A stretch of DNA of 64,000 nt from Synanceia verrucosa (lineage: Eukaryota; Chordata; Actinopteri; Perciformes; Synanceiidae): the NCBI GenBank assembly GCA_029721515.1, contig CM056567.1, forward strand, positions 3,454,007-3,518,006. The letters are read 5' to 3'. The position numbers were made by a program, and so were the translations under genes. Of the stretch, positions 19,441 to 32,860 are shown piece after piece. The notes below the pieces were generated by a model. It searched no databases, had not been told where the DNA came from, and saw only the letters and a program-made list of their open reading frames with translations. The first letter of the stretch is position 1. Every line of letters begins with the position of its first letter.

Positions 19441-22061
19441 GTATTAAAAACACATTACGGCTCAAATTGTCACAGAAATAAATTGTTGGTTGTGTAACAA
19501 AGCATGTCAGCAGGATTTCTGTGTAAAAGATGATCCACACGACTGACCGCTTAACACTGCGTTGTCAAAATTATGCAACTGCTGATCTTTGAGAATATTT
19601 TTTTCTCAGTTACATAAACCTTGGGGATGACCGGCTGCTGTGTTAGCTGTTGACAGTACTCGAGTAAGGACACCCTCCATCCCTTCAGAGGTATTACAGG
19701 CTTTAGAGTGTGAAGTTTGCTGGTTTAGGTCACATGTCATCTTAAATGGTTTCATGTGGTGTCTGAGCCCTTTGACTACATGAGCATTTAATAATAAATC
19801 TTTTAGTTTAATGAAAAAGAAAGTAAAGTTGAATAATTAGGTTTGGAAAATGTGTCCATCTCACAGCAGATATTTTGACTCAAAGGGACAAAGACCCTGA
19901 AATCAAAGCAGCATAATGTGATACAGCCCTCATTAGCTTAATTATTTCCACCTGTGCTTTTCCCACTGTGGCTTGTCAGAACGTCTGATTGCAGAGTTCA
20001 TCTTCTCAAAGATGGTTTTGCAAGAAGTTTGACCTCTGTCTTGGTTTGTTTTTGAACAAGGTTTGTTTGACATTTTGAAGCTGAAGTAAGAAGAAAATTA
20101 AAAATGAGCTTAAATGATATATACATATATGAAGGTGCATCAAGTTCAAAAAACAGCAGTGCTTGCAGATCATCAGTAGATGTTTTCTGTGTGTTTTGGC
20201 CCAGTTTTTCCTCTCACTGCTTCTCTAAGCCGTTTTCTTGATTCCCAATTAAATCCAAAGAAATCATCCCAGATGCTGTTTCACGTGCAGCAGATGCCCC
20301 TTCGCTCTAAACGAGGACATTTTCTTAAGAGGGTGCAGAATAAGATTTGATTTAACGAGCATAAACAATCTGCACCATAGATAGAAACTAAACTGTTGGG
20401 GGCTTCAGACTTCACATTTTGGTCCATTTGGCTTCAGTTTTATCACTTTTTTTTGTCACATTTTACTTGATTGTAGTATTTCAAATTGAATGAAGTCCTC
20501 TGAATACACATCACTTACAAAGCAACAGAGCATCAGGCCATGCTCATAATAAATACAGCACTGGACTTTCCTCACCATAGAGACATAAACTGAATGTTAC
20601 ACATATCATAACGTAACACATATCCTAGCAGATACTGTCTGTAGTTGTAGAAAAAAAAATAATAAGAGGATAACTTGGACGATAGATCCAGGTCACATAA
20701 AATCTGACAGACTTTGCAAAACTTCCACTTGGTTCATGTGTCCTCTCATAAATAACCCCACCCCTCTTTGAACCTGATGTCACTGTGCAACTCCATCTGC
20801 ATCCAACAAGCAAGAAAAATGTGACCCACTTGTTTTTTTTTCCCTCCCAGTGACAGAAAGTAGGTGAGCGTGTCTGTCTGGTCCTGTTAGAGCCAAGGTG
20901 ATGCCAGCGTCCATTTTGAAGCAGGCGGGTAAATCCTTGCTGATCTGCCGGCTTGTTCGTCTCTACTGGGGGAAACTGAATTACTGAGGGCAGCAGGATG
21001 CACGCACATATCAGCATCGTAGCCACTTTATGTCAGGAAAAAGTAACATTATGGTGTTATATGTCAGTTTTATTATAGTATTTCTTAAAAAAAGTCATTA
21101 AAAAGTTTTTTTTAGGTGTTATGAGTGTGTTTATTATGTCTTCTGTCTGTCAGGATGAGTGACATGTTCATCAGTTCATTCATTTCCTTCCGCTTCTTGT
21201 CCTCCTCACATAATCTGCAATCAGCACACCTGCCCACCAATCAGCAACCTCCGCTTCACTTTGTGCCACATTTCAGCATAATTATAAAATAATATGCATA
21301 ATATCTGATTAAAAAAAAAATTTAAAAAATCCCCTTGAACTGTGTCAGAGTCCAGACACAGTAATGAAAAGTCATTAAACAGGGACACAGGTTGTATAAT
21401 ATGATCTATGATATAAAAGGTCAGGTTAAATTCAGTATATTTAATATAGTAGGCCTATGCCTCCCTGTTATGAGTGTGTTGTTGTTTCTTCTAGTATTTT
21501 GGTGCTTGGTTTTTTAGTTTTGGCTGTCTGCTCAGTTCTCACCCACCTGCACATAATCAATCAATCTGCACACCTGTCAGTCACCTGCAATCAGCACACC
21601 TGCACACCAATCCAACCACTGCTTAAAATTTGCTACTCTAGTCACGTTTGCTTTTATATTTGTTAAAGTTTACACTGAGCTTACCATTTCTCAGTTTCTG
21701 AAGCACCATGTCAGTAGGGTAATTGTACATGATGTATATCATTTAGTTATTAAACCATTATCATGCCTTTTTACAAGAACATACAGGGATCCATACTTGC
21801 TTTGAGTTTGACTTTATTTTTTCCACTGGATTGTTTTTTTGAAATTGTGGTTTGTACACAAGCAGCATGTATTCTGTTTTTTTGCTAATGAATAAAAAGT
21901 TTAGAAAAAAAAATGCTTCTCATCTTGCTACTGATTGTTCCTGTTTAGTTTGCTGTCATATAGTATGTTGTAAATAGTAATTTAGAAAGTCATAGGCTTG
22001 TGTCCTAAAAATGTAAAAACACTGACTCAGTCAATAAATCCAGAAGCAGAGTTTATGCTTT
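19441..22061. other. Intergenic stretch between rpl30 and laptm4b
   Basis: No gene is recognised. About 21115-21270 and 21465-21625 share diverged segments (ttatgagtgtgtt... and ctgcaatcagcacacctgc), suggesting a duplicated unit. A plus-strand AATAAA lies near 21889 with no gene upstream. MATN2, which sits between these neighbours in human, was not found here. Confidence 0.55.
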
Positions 22062-22067
22062 TTTATT
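22062..22067 (-). terminator. Candidate laptm4b polyadenylation signal
   Basis: TTTATT on the plus strand (AATAAA on minus) about 1.7 kb past the laptm4b stop codon, which would give a 3' UTR of about 1.7 kb. Other sites are possible. Confidence 0.4.
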
Positions 22068-22708
22068 ATTCATAATTAAAGACATGAGCTCATGCAGATC
22101 CAACAAGAGGACGTGTGTGGATGGAAAGGGATGCAGAGGAAATGATTCTAATAAAATAAAATGTCGTCCATCTACTGGTCCAGATTAATAATACTGATTT
22201 GTCAGTGTGTTTTAGGCTAGTATCGTCCAGAGAATGGTCTATTTAGAACCACTCGGATACAGAAGAACAACAACACAACACACACATCAGTTCCCAGTGA
22301 GCTCACACTGACATTAAAGTGCAATTTCATTTTCAGCTTTGTTGGATTTGCAAAAGCGGCGGTTCTAATTCACACAGGGAAAAGATGAAGGGGCCAACAA
22401 ATGGCTACATTATCATCTACAGTATTGGTATCAAATGGAATACTACTTCATGGTACTTGTATGTTCACATCTCCATCATTATTTCTCATAATTGCCTGAA
22501 TATTTCTAGGCAAAAGACAATAATCTAGCTTTATATACTGTATATTATTTTGTGCTACTATGCTAAGCTAAATCATTATTTTTAGATTCCCATCCGTTAA
22601 TTTAAAAAAAAAAGGTCACCAGCACAGGAAATATCTCAAAACGATATTGCTGCATGTGCAAAGGAAACGTTACTACATATAAAAGGAACTAGGACTTCAT
22701 GATGACAC

Positions 22709-22726
22709 ACACACACACACACACTG
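22709..22726. repeat. Short (CA)n run
   Basis: Short perfect CA run in the presumed laptm4b 3' UTR. Confidence 0.9.
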
Positions 22727-23767
22727 CAGGTTGCGCTGCCTCAGTAGTCCAGTGAAGTTAGCTCATCAGATTATACTCCATGATCCATGTAAAAACAATA
22801 AAGACGATGCTGTTGAAGCTGTTGAAGTCTTAATCTCCACAGACACATTTTACAGCATGGCCGTTTCCCTTTTGGATGTGAATCTGCAGAGTGACAAACA
22901 CGTATGTTTGTGTGCCTCTCTGGACATCAATGCCAGTCTCTTTCACTTTTGAGCTCTCAGAGCTGACAGGAAATGGACAAGAAAGCAAACTGGAATATTA
23001 CGACTGAAATGGATAACAATCGATGGATGGATGACAGGTTTACAGACGGACAGCGTCACATGGATACAAAAGGAAGACAGAGCTGGTCGAGGAACCTTTT
23101 TCAATACGATTTCCTGCAGGACACAGATGAATATCACAAAACACGACAAACTTTCACTACTCACTTCTTTTTCCCTCAGTTTTTTTACAGTTGTACAAAA
23201 AAGTCATACAAAAATACCTCGCTGTTACATTCAATGAAGGAATTTGTCAATTTCTGAAAAAAAGTGCTCTTGCATAAACTGCTCATGTAAGTCGCTTTCC
23301 CTTTCACTCGTCTGTCACTCTCTCTTCAGGTAGTTTGTTTCCAGACAAAGACCACGAGGGAGATTCACAGTATCGGGGCTTAACAGTTGGTGGCCAGACC
23401 CAGTGCACGTTTCACTCAAAGAAAAGTGCAAATTAAGTAGGGACAGAGTGTTCAGGGTGTGCAAGAGTTGAGATGCTGCCAGGGGACAGCAGCTGCCAAG
23501 AGGAGGGCTGGTGGCAGATTCTGTCCTTGGAGAGGGACGGAGGAGACAAGAGGGGAGGACAATATGTCACAACAACCAGGTGGTGGTGGTGGGGTTGACG
23601 GCAACACCGCCTCAGGGTCAACCTAATCTAATCTAATGTTGGCAGGAGTCCAAGCTGAAACCTCTATAAGACATTGTTTTGTCTTGTTTTTCCAACTTGT
23701 TCCAGCCAGCGCTGCAGGGAGAGGTGGGAGGTGGTGGGGGTAGGAGGTCCAGCAGCAAGGGCGTCCC

Positions 23768-26700
23768 TCATGCCTCCATATACTGGGGAGGGGGCTCCTT
23801 CGGTGGAATGGCGATGGCCTCCTCGTATGGCGGCAGCAGAACCTGAACAATAACAGAAAACCCTCAGATTAAAAGCGAAGACGGTGAATGAGCCAATAGA
23901 GTGCAGCTGGGATGGTGCATTTTTTGGTTAATAATAAAAAAGTAGTAAAAAGCCAACACCAGCTAAGGATATGTACGCATGTATTTTATACAGTAAAACA
24001 AAAGAATCCTTTAAGCTTGTTTTAACCACAGACCTTTTTTCAAGCCTCTAATCATAAATGCATTTGAGAGGAGGTGACCCAAAGTGATTAAATGTGAAAT
24101 CACTTCTAGAGTTTGAGACAGTATTTGCGGAGCCAGTGAATATGCTGAATCACACAGGAAGTGATTTCAGAAGTGTTGCAGGTTTCTTCTCCATCTTTCA
24201 CTGTTTTTCCCGACAGAAGGCATTCCTAGCTGTGAGGATAACATCAACACTCATCCCAGGCTGTCTTCTCTCCATCAGAAGCTTTTTCTCTGCAAATGAT
24301 GTTATAAAACCGGCACGCTGCTAATTCACTGAGAGACAGACACAGTTTGCTCTGAGGGGATGGATTGTGAAGCAGGCCCGGCGAACACATCACTGGGAGG
24401 ATTTGAAATGAAGCGGACAAGCAGACAATTATGTAATATGTCCAGAAGAAGAGAGGAGGACGGACAGAGCTATATAGAGAGAGGCTGGGCAGAGGGGGGA
24501 GTGAGACGACCCTTGTGCATTTTAATGGCGTTTATATAAAGGCACGGCAGATAAGCAGCTGGGTACTTGAAGTTCGAGGCAGGAAAAAGCCATTTAGACA
24601 CACTGCTGGCTTTCTAACAGCAAAAATAGACAGAGTGCTCTGTTCATTCAGCACTGCATAGAGACAGGGAAGTGTGGTGATAAAGCCATGTCAGCTTTAT
24701 TCGCGCTAACATGAGAGCTGTTTAACCTGCCTGAACCATGAGCCACAGATACTTATTGCACATATCTGAGACTCACAGTCCAAGTTTAACTACCATAAAA
24801 CCAGCCCAAAAATGAATAAGATCTGAAAATATATGACACAGCTACAAGAAGGACAAAATGGCTGACGAGGGGCTACATACTGAGACAGCGGTGTGAGACA
24901 GACTAATGTCTTATGCATCAGTTTAGAGGATTATAGACAGACAGACAAATGGAAACCGTGACTACACTAAAGCCTCTCAGAAACGCTGTGAGTCAACACC
25001 GGCTGACCGATCACACCTTGACGACGATGACCTACAGCGCCTACTGTCCAGCACGATGTCCCTTCACTGTCAGACGACCTGGTTTCACTTCACTGATCTG
25101 TTCTAACACGTGTGTAGGATTTTAGGCATGTATTTCATGACTGTACATTACTAACCGCAGACCGTCTCTTCTCTCATTATCCTGTAATTAATCAGTGGTT
25201 AAAATACTACACATAGCATCTGAACCTTATTAAGGGACAGTAACATGACAACTATTCTAGTACTTCATGGTGATTTTATAGCAGGACTTCATTAACCTGA
25301 ACCTCTTGGAAAAAGTAAAAAGTAAATAATGTGACCGATATAGTACATTTATGCTCTTAGCTTTCTTCTTTTATTATTGAAACAGTCAATAAAATGTTAC
25401 GTAATCATTAGTGAAAGAAAGCCATTCCTCCGTTAAATCATGGATTCATTTATCTTTCTCAAGTCTGAGGTTGAGGTTAATGAGATTTCCTTTTGCATTC
25501 ACTAGCCTTAAAGATGAAATCCCTGTTTATTTTTCAGGCTCTAAATTGCTGCTCTAGACACAGTTCAAATCTATATAATCATTAAGTATCACCTACAATC
25601 CTTACCTTGTACATTTAGAGGTATCAACTCATTGAGCTGCAACAACATACAAAAGTAAATATATTCTATATTTTAGTAAAGGTCAATAAAAACTACACAA
25701 ATGCTCAGATGGCAATTTTAAGCGACCTTTGACCCCAGAATTTCACATTTACATAGGGAGCTATTTCCTCTCTTGATTGAGTTTTATGGGGCACATTCCA
25801 CTCTGGCACTGCTGCCAATCAGTGACAAATACAACTTTTTAAAAGATTTATCAGAATGATCTTCTCCTTACATAATAAACCTAAAGCTTGCAGCCACAAC
25901 AGAAAAAAGTCAACGCAGCACAAATGCAATTACATTATGAGCTGAGTGAGGAGGATTTTTCAGTACGTCCTTGAGGTGAGGACCTGGAGGGGGGATGTGA
26001 GGACTCACCGTGGTGTCGTTGGTGGTGACATAGACCAGGACCTCCGTGGTGCCCCTGCCGCTCACATATCTGTAGCAGTTCCACACACAGCCAATCAGGT
26101 AGGCCTGTCCAGCGGGAGGAGAAAACAAAGGACACACAACGACTTTCAGCAACACTGTCTCTGCTTTCCATTACTGCTGATGCTGCTTGCTATGATGTCA
26201 TCCGCTCATCAAGGTCAAGGATGATGACGGATGGACGACATGCATCATATCACTACTTGATAAAGCCTATCGGATGTTAGCTGCTCAATGAGGAAGGTCA
26301 GCGTGCATGACAATATGATGCAGCTGTACAGTATACGAACATTTTTCCATCTGTTGATGACTGTCTTGATCAACCAATTAGTTGTTTGGTCTATAAAATA
26401 TCAGAGCATGGGGGGAAATGTTGGTCAAGATGACGTCCATAACTCAAACATGGTTTACTGTCACAGAGGAGCAAAGAAACCAGAAAATATTCAATATTTG
26501 AGAAGCTGGAATCAGAAGTAGAATTTAGACTTCAATTCCTTCATCTCAATGCATTCTCAAAAGACAAAGCTGATGACTAACTGAATGATGGCTGCAGCTT
26601 TGCAGGCACCTCTTGGCCTCAGTGAACTGTGGTAGCTAGGTTTTTCAGTTTGTCTGACTTGGCAGAAGAACAGGAGCTCCATTGTGTTTGTGTGTGAGCA

Positions 26701-29700
26701 GCCTGCTGAGTCGATACCTCTGCCAGCAGTGAGCCCAACCGACCGACCAACCAGGAAACCAGGCTGCCTGCTAGCCAATCACTTTACTATAGCTGATCTC
26801 CACTATGTGATACCAACTCTGTAACGTTTTCAGTCACAATGATAGATAACGTGCTAGTTTGACCAGAGTATATTTATTTATTTTGCACCATCTGCTCATC
26901 TATATCTCTATCTGCTGCATCCCTCTCTTCTCTCTCCAGCTCTCCTTCCTCTTCCTGTCTCTATCTGTCATTTATGCCAAGTGCAGTCAAGTGGAGGATG
27001 TTTGTTTCAGCAGGAACTTTAGCAGGTGTTGCCTCTGTGCTGAGGGCTGAGGTTTCAGATCTGGCTCTTTACCAGGGAACTGACTCAACTATCATCACTT
27101 AAGTAGCAAATATATACAATATATGTGCTGTCTATCAGTACCAGTTTTTTTAATTAAAGCAGCTTGGCAAATTGCAAGATTACATTCATGTTTTTAAGTC
27201 TATATCGCAAAAAGCAGTTAAATGACTGATATGCTCTGTGCAACAAGGCTCTCTGCCTATGTGACATTTCTATCTCTGCTCTCCGGCAGTGTATCTTCCA
27301 GTGGCTGCTTCCTATCATAAAACCCTGCTCTGGCTTTGGATATCTGCCGAGAACATTTCCAATCTGAGCCTGGAGGAGAAACAACTTGATTTGATTGTAC
27401 AGATGACTGAAAGTTCCTGTCCCATCTCGTCCCACAGCGCCCATAGCGTAGCTACGCCTGGAGAATCATCCATGCATTAAAGAGGAACTGGCTTTGCCAG
27501 GAGTTGGTTTCCTGTTGTCCTTGACCCGCTGCTCTCTGACTGTGTGATAATCTCATGAAGAGCATTGATAATGGGAACGTTCACAGTGGCAGATTCATTA
27601 CACATGCCATATGGTTCGTATTGCATGACAAGGACACCGTGTGTGACTTAATTGCCTTAATCACGTCACAATATGATGAGCGACTCTATAAAAATAGCAC
27701 TTCAGTGAGTGTGCGTAATGTGTATCCATCTTTATGCGTTGCATATATCTTCAAATACCTCTGTTCACACATCATTCATATGGATGCTGTAGATTCAACA
27801 AAAAGGCCAGAGATAGGCAGACTGGGAGAATCTGCAGTGATAAAGAGACTCACCTTGAATGAGAGGATGCAGCCGATGAAGAGGAGGACTGCAAAAACTA
27901 GGCACATGTTGTTGGTGGACATGATGTCCTCTTTGTAAGGGAATGTTCCCGGCTGGAAGGGAGGGGATATAAATTAAAATGAATTAATAAAAGTCACAAA
28001 GTCACAAATCAGCATCTGACAAAACTGTCAGTTTAAACAGAAGTCATTAAGACATTACTCACCAGCTGCTGGAGGTAGTCCTGCACCGTGTTGGGATAAA
28101 CCACCACACTAATGGCTACCAGTGTGTTTAGGGCAAAGTCAAAGATTTGGTAGCAGAAGAATGGAATGATCCAAGCAGCATGTTGCTATGAGGAAGAAAT
28201 GGAGAACAGATTAAGAAACTCAGAAAAAAAGACAGTTTTTAACACGTTTTGATCCTCGTTTGTATTATTGATTTACCTTGTAAGCGCCATACGTAGCCAT
28301 GCCACATATTAGAATCATGAGCAGGGATATTGCAGTGGCTATGCAGATATCTGCAGAAGCAAAACACAAACAGATGAGAACAGATAATCTAGCCACAATA
28401 TTTTGCTGGAACTTTCCAATCCACTGACGTAACCCTAAGGTCTTTATGGGGACATGGATTTTACAAAACAAAGCATGTTAAGTAACATCGCTACTTTCAG
28501 CACATATCTACCTTGAGCAAAATATGATCAACACAAGGGTAATTATGCAAGACTGTCACTGGAGTATTTCAGTACAATTTGTGAGTTACTTATCTTTGGA
28601 GTATTTCCATAATAAATTAATCTTGTTCTCTTTACTACACTACATTTGTCCAACAGCTTTAGTTGATTAGTTAATGATCATTTTAATCAAAAATGCCTGT
28701 CAGGTTCTCAGATGTGAGGATTTGCTGATTATCCCTTTCATAATGTGAATTATTTTAATGTATTAGTAATAATGTTGATATTTGGTTGGTTGGTTATTTT
28801 CAGATTTTTTAAAAAACAATCTATCAATTTATGGAGAAAATAATAAATAATCAACAGATTAATCCACAACAAAACACATAAGTAATATATAGAAATAATT
28901 CAATCATTTTCAGCACCAAGTACTTCTACTTTCAATACTTTATGCACATGTTGCTTATCATACCTACATACTTTTACTTTAGTAACATTTTTAATGCAGT
29001 ATTTTTACTGTGGTATTAGTACTTTTACCAAAGTGAATGATCTGGATGCTTCCTCCACCACTGCCGAACAATTTAACCCAGGATATGGGCTGCTGTTTGG
29101 TTAAAAAGAGCCTAATCCACCATGCACCATTGGCAGATATTGAATCAGTATACAGAATGAGCCCTGGCTGTGAAAAAGAGGAATCAATGCATCCCTGCTA
29201 GTTTCTGTCAACCACTGTTAGCAAGAAAACAACCATTTCCATGACTTCACATGATATTAACTCATAAAAAACTGAACTTATATATGTCATCATGACTAAT
29301 GCTACTGCTACTGTGTTAAGATCCAGGGAGTGATGATACCCTTCCATCTTAATACACACACTACACCCACCTGGGGACAGATGTTAACACATACTATATA
29401 TAAGCAATCTGATTTCTCTTGCATATCAGCCCTCACCACTGTTTCACAATCTCTGACTGATGCTGCACAAGCGACAAGATGGCTCTTTTTAATCCGACAG
29501 AGAATTAGAGCAGTGTTTTTTTTAATCAGAGTAGCCAGCGACAGGGTCTGTGGTGCTCCAGAGGCGACTGTGATGATGACGATGATAGCTGCCAGAGGGG
29601 AAACACTGAAAATACACTCTGGTTTGTTCAAGCCTACTCAGCTATGTCTGTGCTGAGAGCAGCACTCTGGGGAAAAAGAAGTGGTGGGCAGAAAGGGATT

Positions 29701-31714
29701 TTAGAGCTAAAGAAACACAGATATGTGGGCATGCAGGTGACTACTTTGATAATTATGCAGAGACTTATAATCTTACTATGAGACTATTTAAACGGTGTAA
29801 CATAAGTATTACATAACTATGTTCTGGGAAAAGTTCGGAGAAGACAGTGTCATAGTTTTGGGTCTTTTTTAAACAGCATATCATTCAAACATTTTAGTCA
29901 GAATATGTCACTAAGGTTATACACGTGCCCCTAATCTCAAATATTGCGAGCTGTGCATACAACATTGAATTAAATTTGCCATCATTGAGGTGGTTTTTGA
30001 GGTTTTATTGTTAAATTCTGTTTGAATAAATGAATAAAATAAATTTAAATTTAATAAATTTAAAATAAATTTGTTAAATGTCAGAAAATGGTGGAAAAAT
30101 GTCCTAAAATGTTTTGTTTTGTCCACTACTCAAAGATATTCAGTTAACTGTCATAAAGGAGGAAAGAAACCAGAAAATTATTCACATTTAAGACAAATAT
30201 TATTATATTCCCCTTATCTATTATTTTGGAGGATTTAGGGTTTTGTTCTACAAAAAAAAAACACTCAAACCTAATGGACTAATGGAAATATTTGAAGATT
30301 ACTTCTTAACATATCGATTAACTGTTGCAGCTCTCATTGACAAAAAGCATAATTACATTTTCAATTATTCAATTACGTTTAAAGAAGTGGTGCATTATTA
30401 ACAATGCCGCTACTTTTGATCAACCGTAGATATACCTAGAATAATAAGCCTCATCAAGGACATGTAATCCAATATATACCACGTCAGGTGAGTCACAATG
30501 AGAGGATTTAATGCACTCACTTGCATCGTCCATGACATCAATGTCAGTCCCCAGTTCAGAGCTGGTAAGGTGGTAGCGGTACTGAACTGGGTCATTGAGG
30601 GCCGACAGCAAGATGAGTAGGACCACCGCGTTGATGAGCTGTGGGGAAATAAAGATCAATATTATTATTACATGTTATAGCAGTTATCCATCCTTATGTT
30701 CTTGGGTTAACCTTCAGAATTAATAGGCATTGAATCAAATACACAATTACCTGTAATTTGTCAAGAATCGTTGATTATTTATCTGATTAAAAATTAGATA
30801 AACAGTCAGAAATACCAATCACACGTTCAAAGAGCCAAGGACGCATTTTTAAATCCATACATCTAATTCACAACAGCATACAATGGAGAAAACTGATCAA
30901 GACTACAGCCTGGATATGGAGCAAGTGACTAAAAAGATGAGTTTATTTTAATAATTGCAATTATATATTTGGCCAACATTAATATTGAGGTGTGATGATT
31001 GCTATTTGGTGAACTGCATGATTCATAGAAATTAACAATATGTCACGATTAGATGGCAAAATGTCTCATGAAGGCAACATAATTGGTTGGTCTCGGGTCT
31101 ATTTGATGACTTGATTAGTAGTCGGGTCACAGGGAGGCTCTTATGAAAGGTCAGGGATTTAGCAAGCTTACTGAACTATGTTTACAACTTCAGGTTATCC
31201 CCTGTTTAAAAACAGACACAAACTATATTTAACTGGCACAAATGTGGCACAAAACCAACAGGAAGGGCTCGTAAGGTTGTTTCAGCACAACAACAAAAAG
31301 TGTAACGTCAACGGTTACATAAATAACGTTACACACTAAGCTAACATATGCTTATAACTGACTGAAATACATCTGCATGGACGTGAAATGAGCCTTTCAT
31401 TTAAATGGCTGCGGTTAATTAACTAGTAACGTAGTTTAAATGTGTCATCACTGTATAAACCGAGCATCCGAACCGACGGTTAATCACTGAACAGTGTCGA
31501 AAGGAGGCAGCAGCTAGCTAAGATAGCCGTTGCTGTGAACTCACTTTGTCAATATTCCCTCTCATGTCCCACAATTTCGCACATATTTGTAGACATTTAT
31601 GGCTGAAAAAACAACACTTACCATGTACCATATTCCCAGGATAATGGTGCCCGTCCGGACGTGGCAGCAGAGGCAGCAGCTCGTCGAGTACCACCGGTCC
31701 CACGGCGAAATCAT
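23768..31714 (-). CDS. laptm4b: Lysosomal-associated transmembrane protein 4B
   Basis: Seven exons on the minus strand: 31714-31622, 30638-30521, 28350-28277, 28185-28063, 27952-27854, 26104-26009 and 23842-23768; 678 bases, 225 aa (human about 226). It is a four-pass late endosome/lysosome membrane protein. Membrane segments lie at about residues 21-44, 72-95, 99-125 and 152-180. The Cys-rich N-terminus reads STSCCLCCHVRTGT. Characteristic strings include MATYGAYK, WIIPFFCYQIFDFALN and GCVWNCYRY. Two PY motifs in the tail, LPPY (204-207) and PPQY (219-222), would bind Nedd4-family WW domains for sorting. The human start MKMVAPW is MISPW here. The family member is 4B by position next to mtdh and by the EVLVYVTTNDTTVLLPPY tail; 4A is the alternative. 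Introns are long for this window (intron 6 about 2.2 kb). Confidence 0.95.
29090..29430. repeat. Segment duplicated at about 32480-32860
   Basis: Within laptm4b intron 2. It shares caccatgca-ca-tggcagat, accatttccatgacttcacatga, gaacttat-tatgtcatcatgact and cacctggggacagatgttaacacatactatatataagca with the region upstream of laptm4b, in the same orientation. It has no coding content. Confidence 0.8.
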
Positions 31715-31930
31715 CGTTAATCCTGCGTGTGGGCTTTTTACAAGTTATTTCATGAATTGAAATGAATTATTCAAAACCCTATTTGTGCTAAAAACAAAAC
31801 AAAAACAAAAAAGACAGAGGCAGTGGTCGCTGTCGTCCTCTGTGTTGTGGACCTCCACATCCAGCAGTCAGTGTGTTGTGTTCAGGACCAACCGACAATC
31901 AGGGAGCCGTTAATCTGCTCATCCCGGAGT
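31715..31930 (-). promoter_or_regulatory. laptm4b upstream region
   Basis: Relatively GC/CpG-rich stretch directly upstream of the laptm4b ATG in otherwise AT-rich DNA, the expected place for a CpG-type promoter. The start site is not visible. Confidence 0.4.
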
Positions 31931-32479
31931 CACGTGACCAGTGGAGGATTTCTGAGCCTGACGATGGATGAAGATTTTAATTCATCTCTGATAACATGAT
32001 TTCATTTGTTTTTTTGTTGTTTTTTTTTAACTTAAGTGGGAGTTTCTGAATTATTTTGACCATTTAAAGGAGTGCTTATCATTCCACCATCCAGTTTAAG
32101 GTGCCCTAAATAAACAGTATTGCTGAGTTATTTGTTTTTTATGCTTCTGTGACAGTTAATCTACCAGTATGTGCATGCTCTTTAATCAAAAATAATATAT
32201 TTTTTAATGCAAAATATAATTATTGCTGCTATACGTAAATTTTCAGAAGAAAAGCTTTATTTATTTATTATTATTATTATTATTATATTAGCATATATAT
32301 ATACAGACACAATTTCTAAACCAATACTATTTAATTTTTTTTAATAATAATTCCACGATTGTTATAATAATTGCAGATCATGTAATGAATAAATAGACAA
32401 GTGAAAAAAAAATAAATTTTACGACAAAAAAGCAGAAAAAAAAATTTGCAAAGCACATTGAGATGCCAAATTACTATTA

Positions 32480-32774
32480 GTTTGGTTAATTCACCATGCA
32501 GCACTGGCAGATGTTGAACTTGGTATTCAGAATAGCACATGTATTTTCACCACAAGAAAATTATTTCCATGACTTGACTTCACATGATACTACTTTATGA
32601 AAAACTGAACTTATGTATGTCATCATGACTGCTACTGTTGCTACGGATACTGTGTTAAGAGCCAGGAAATGATGATACCTTTCCATTTTAATACCTCCTT
32701 TGATACACACACTACAACCACCTGGGGACAGATGTTAACACATACTATATATAAGCAATTTGTGCATATATATA

Positions 32775-32823
<49 letters not shown>

Positions 32824-32860
32824 GTCTTCCACATATCTGATTTCTCATGCATATGATTTC
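32480..32860. repeat. Second copy of the 29090-29430 segment
   Basis: Same order of shared motifs as the intron 2 copy. A TA/CA microsatellite has grown inside it at 32764-32823, splitting the match near its right end. Confidence 0.8.
32764..32823. repeat. Compound (TA)n(CA)n microsatellite
   Basis: TA run with small interruptions passing into a CA run. Confidence 0.95.
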
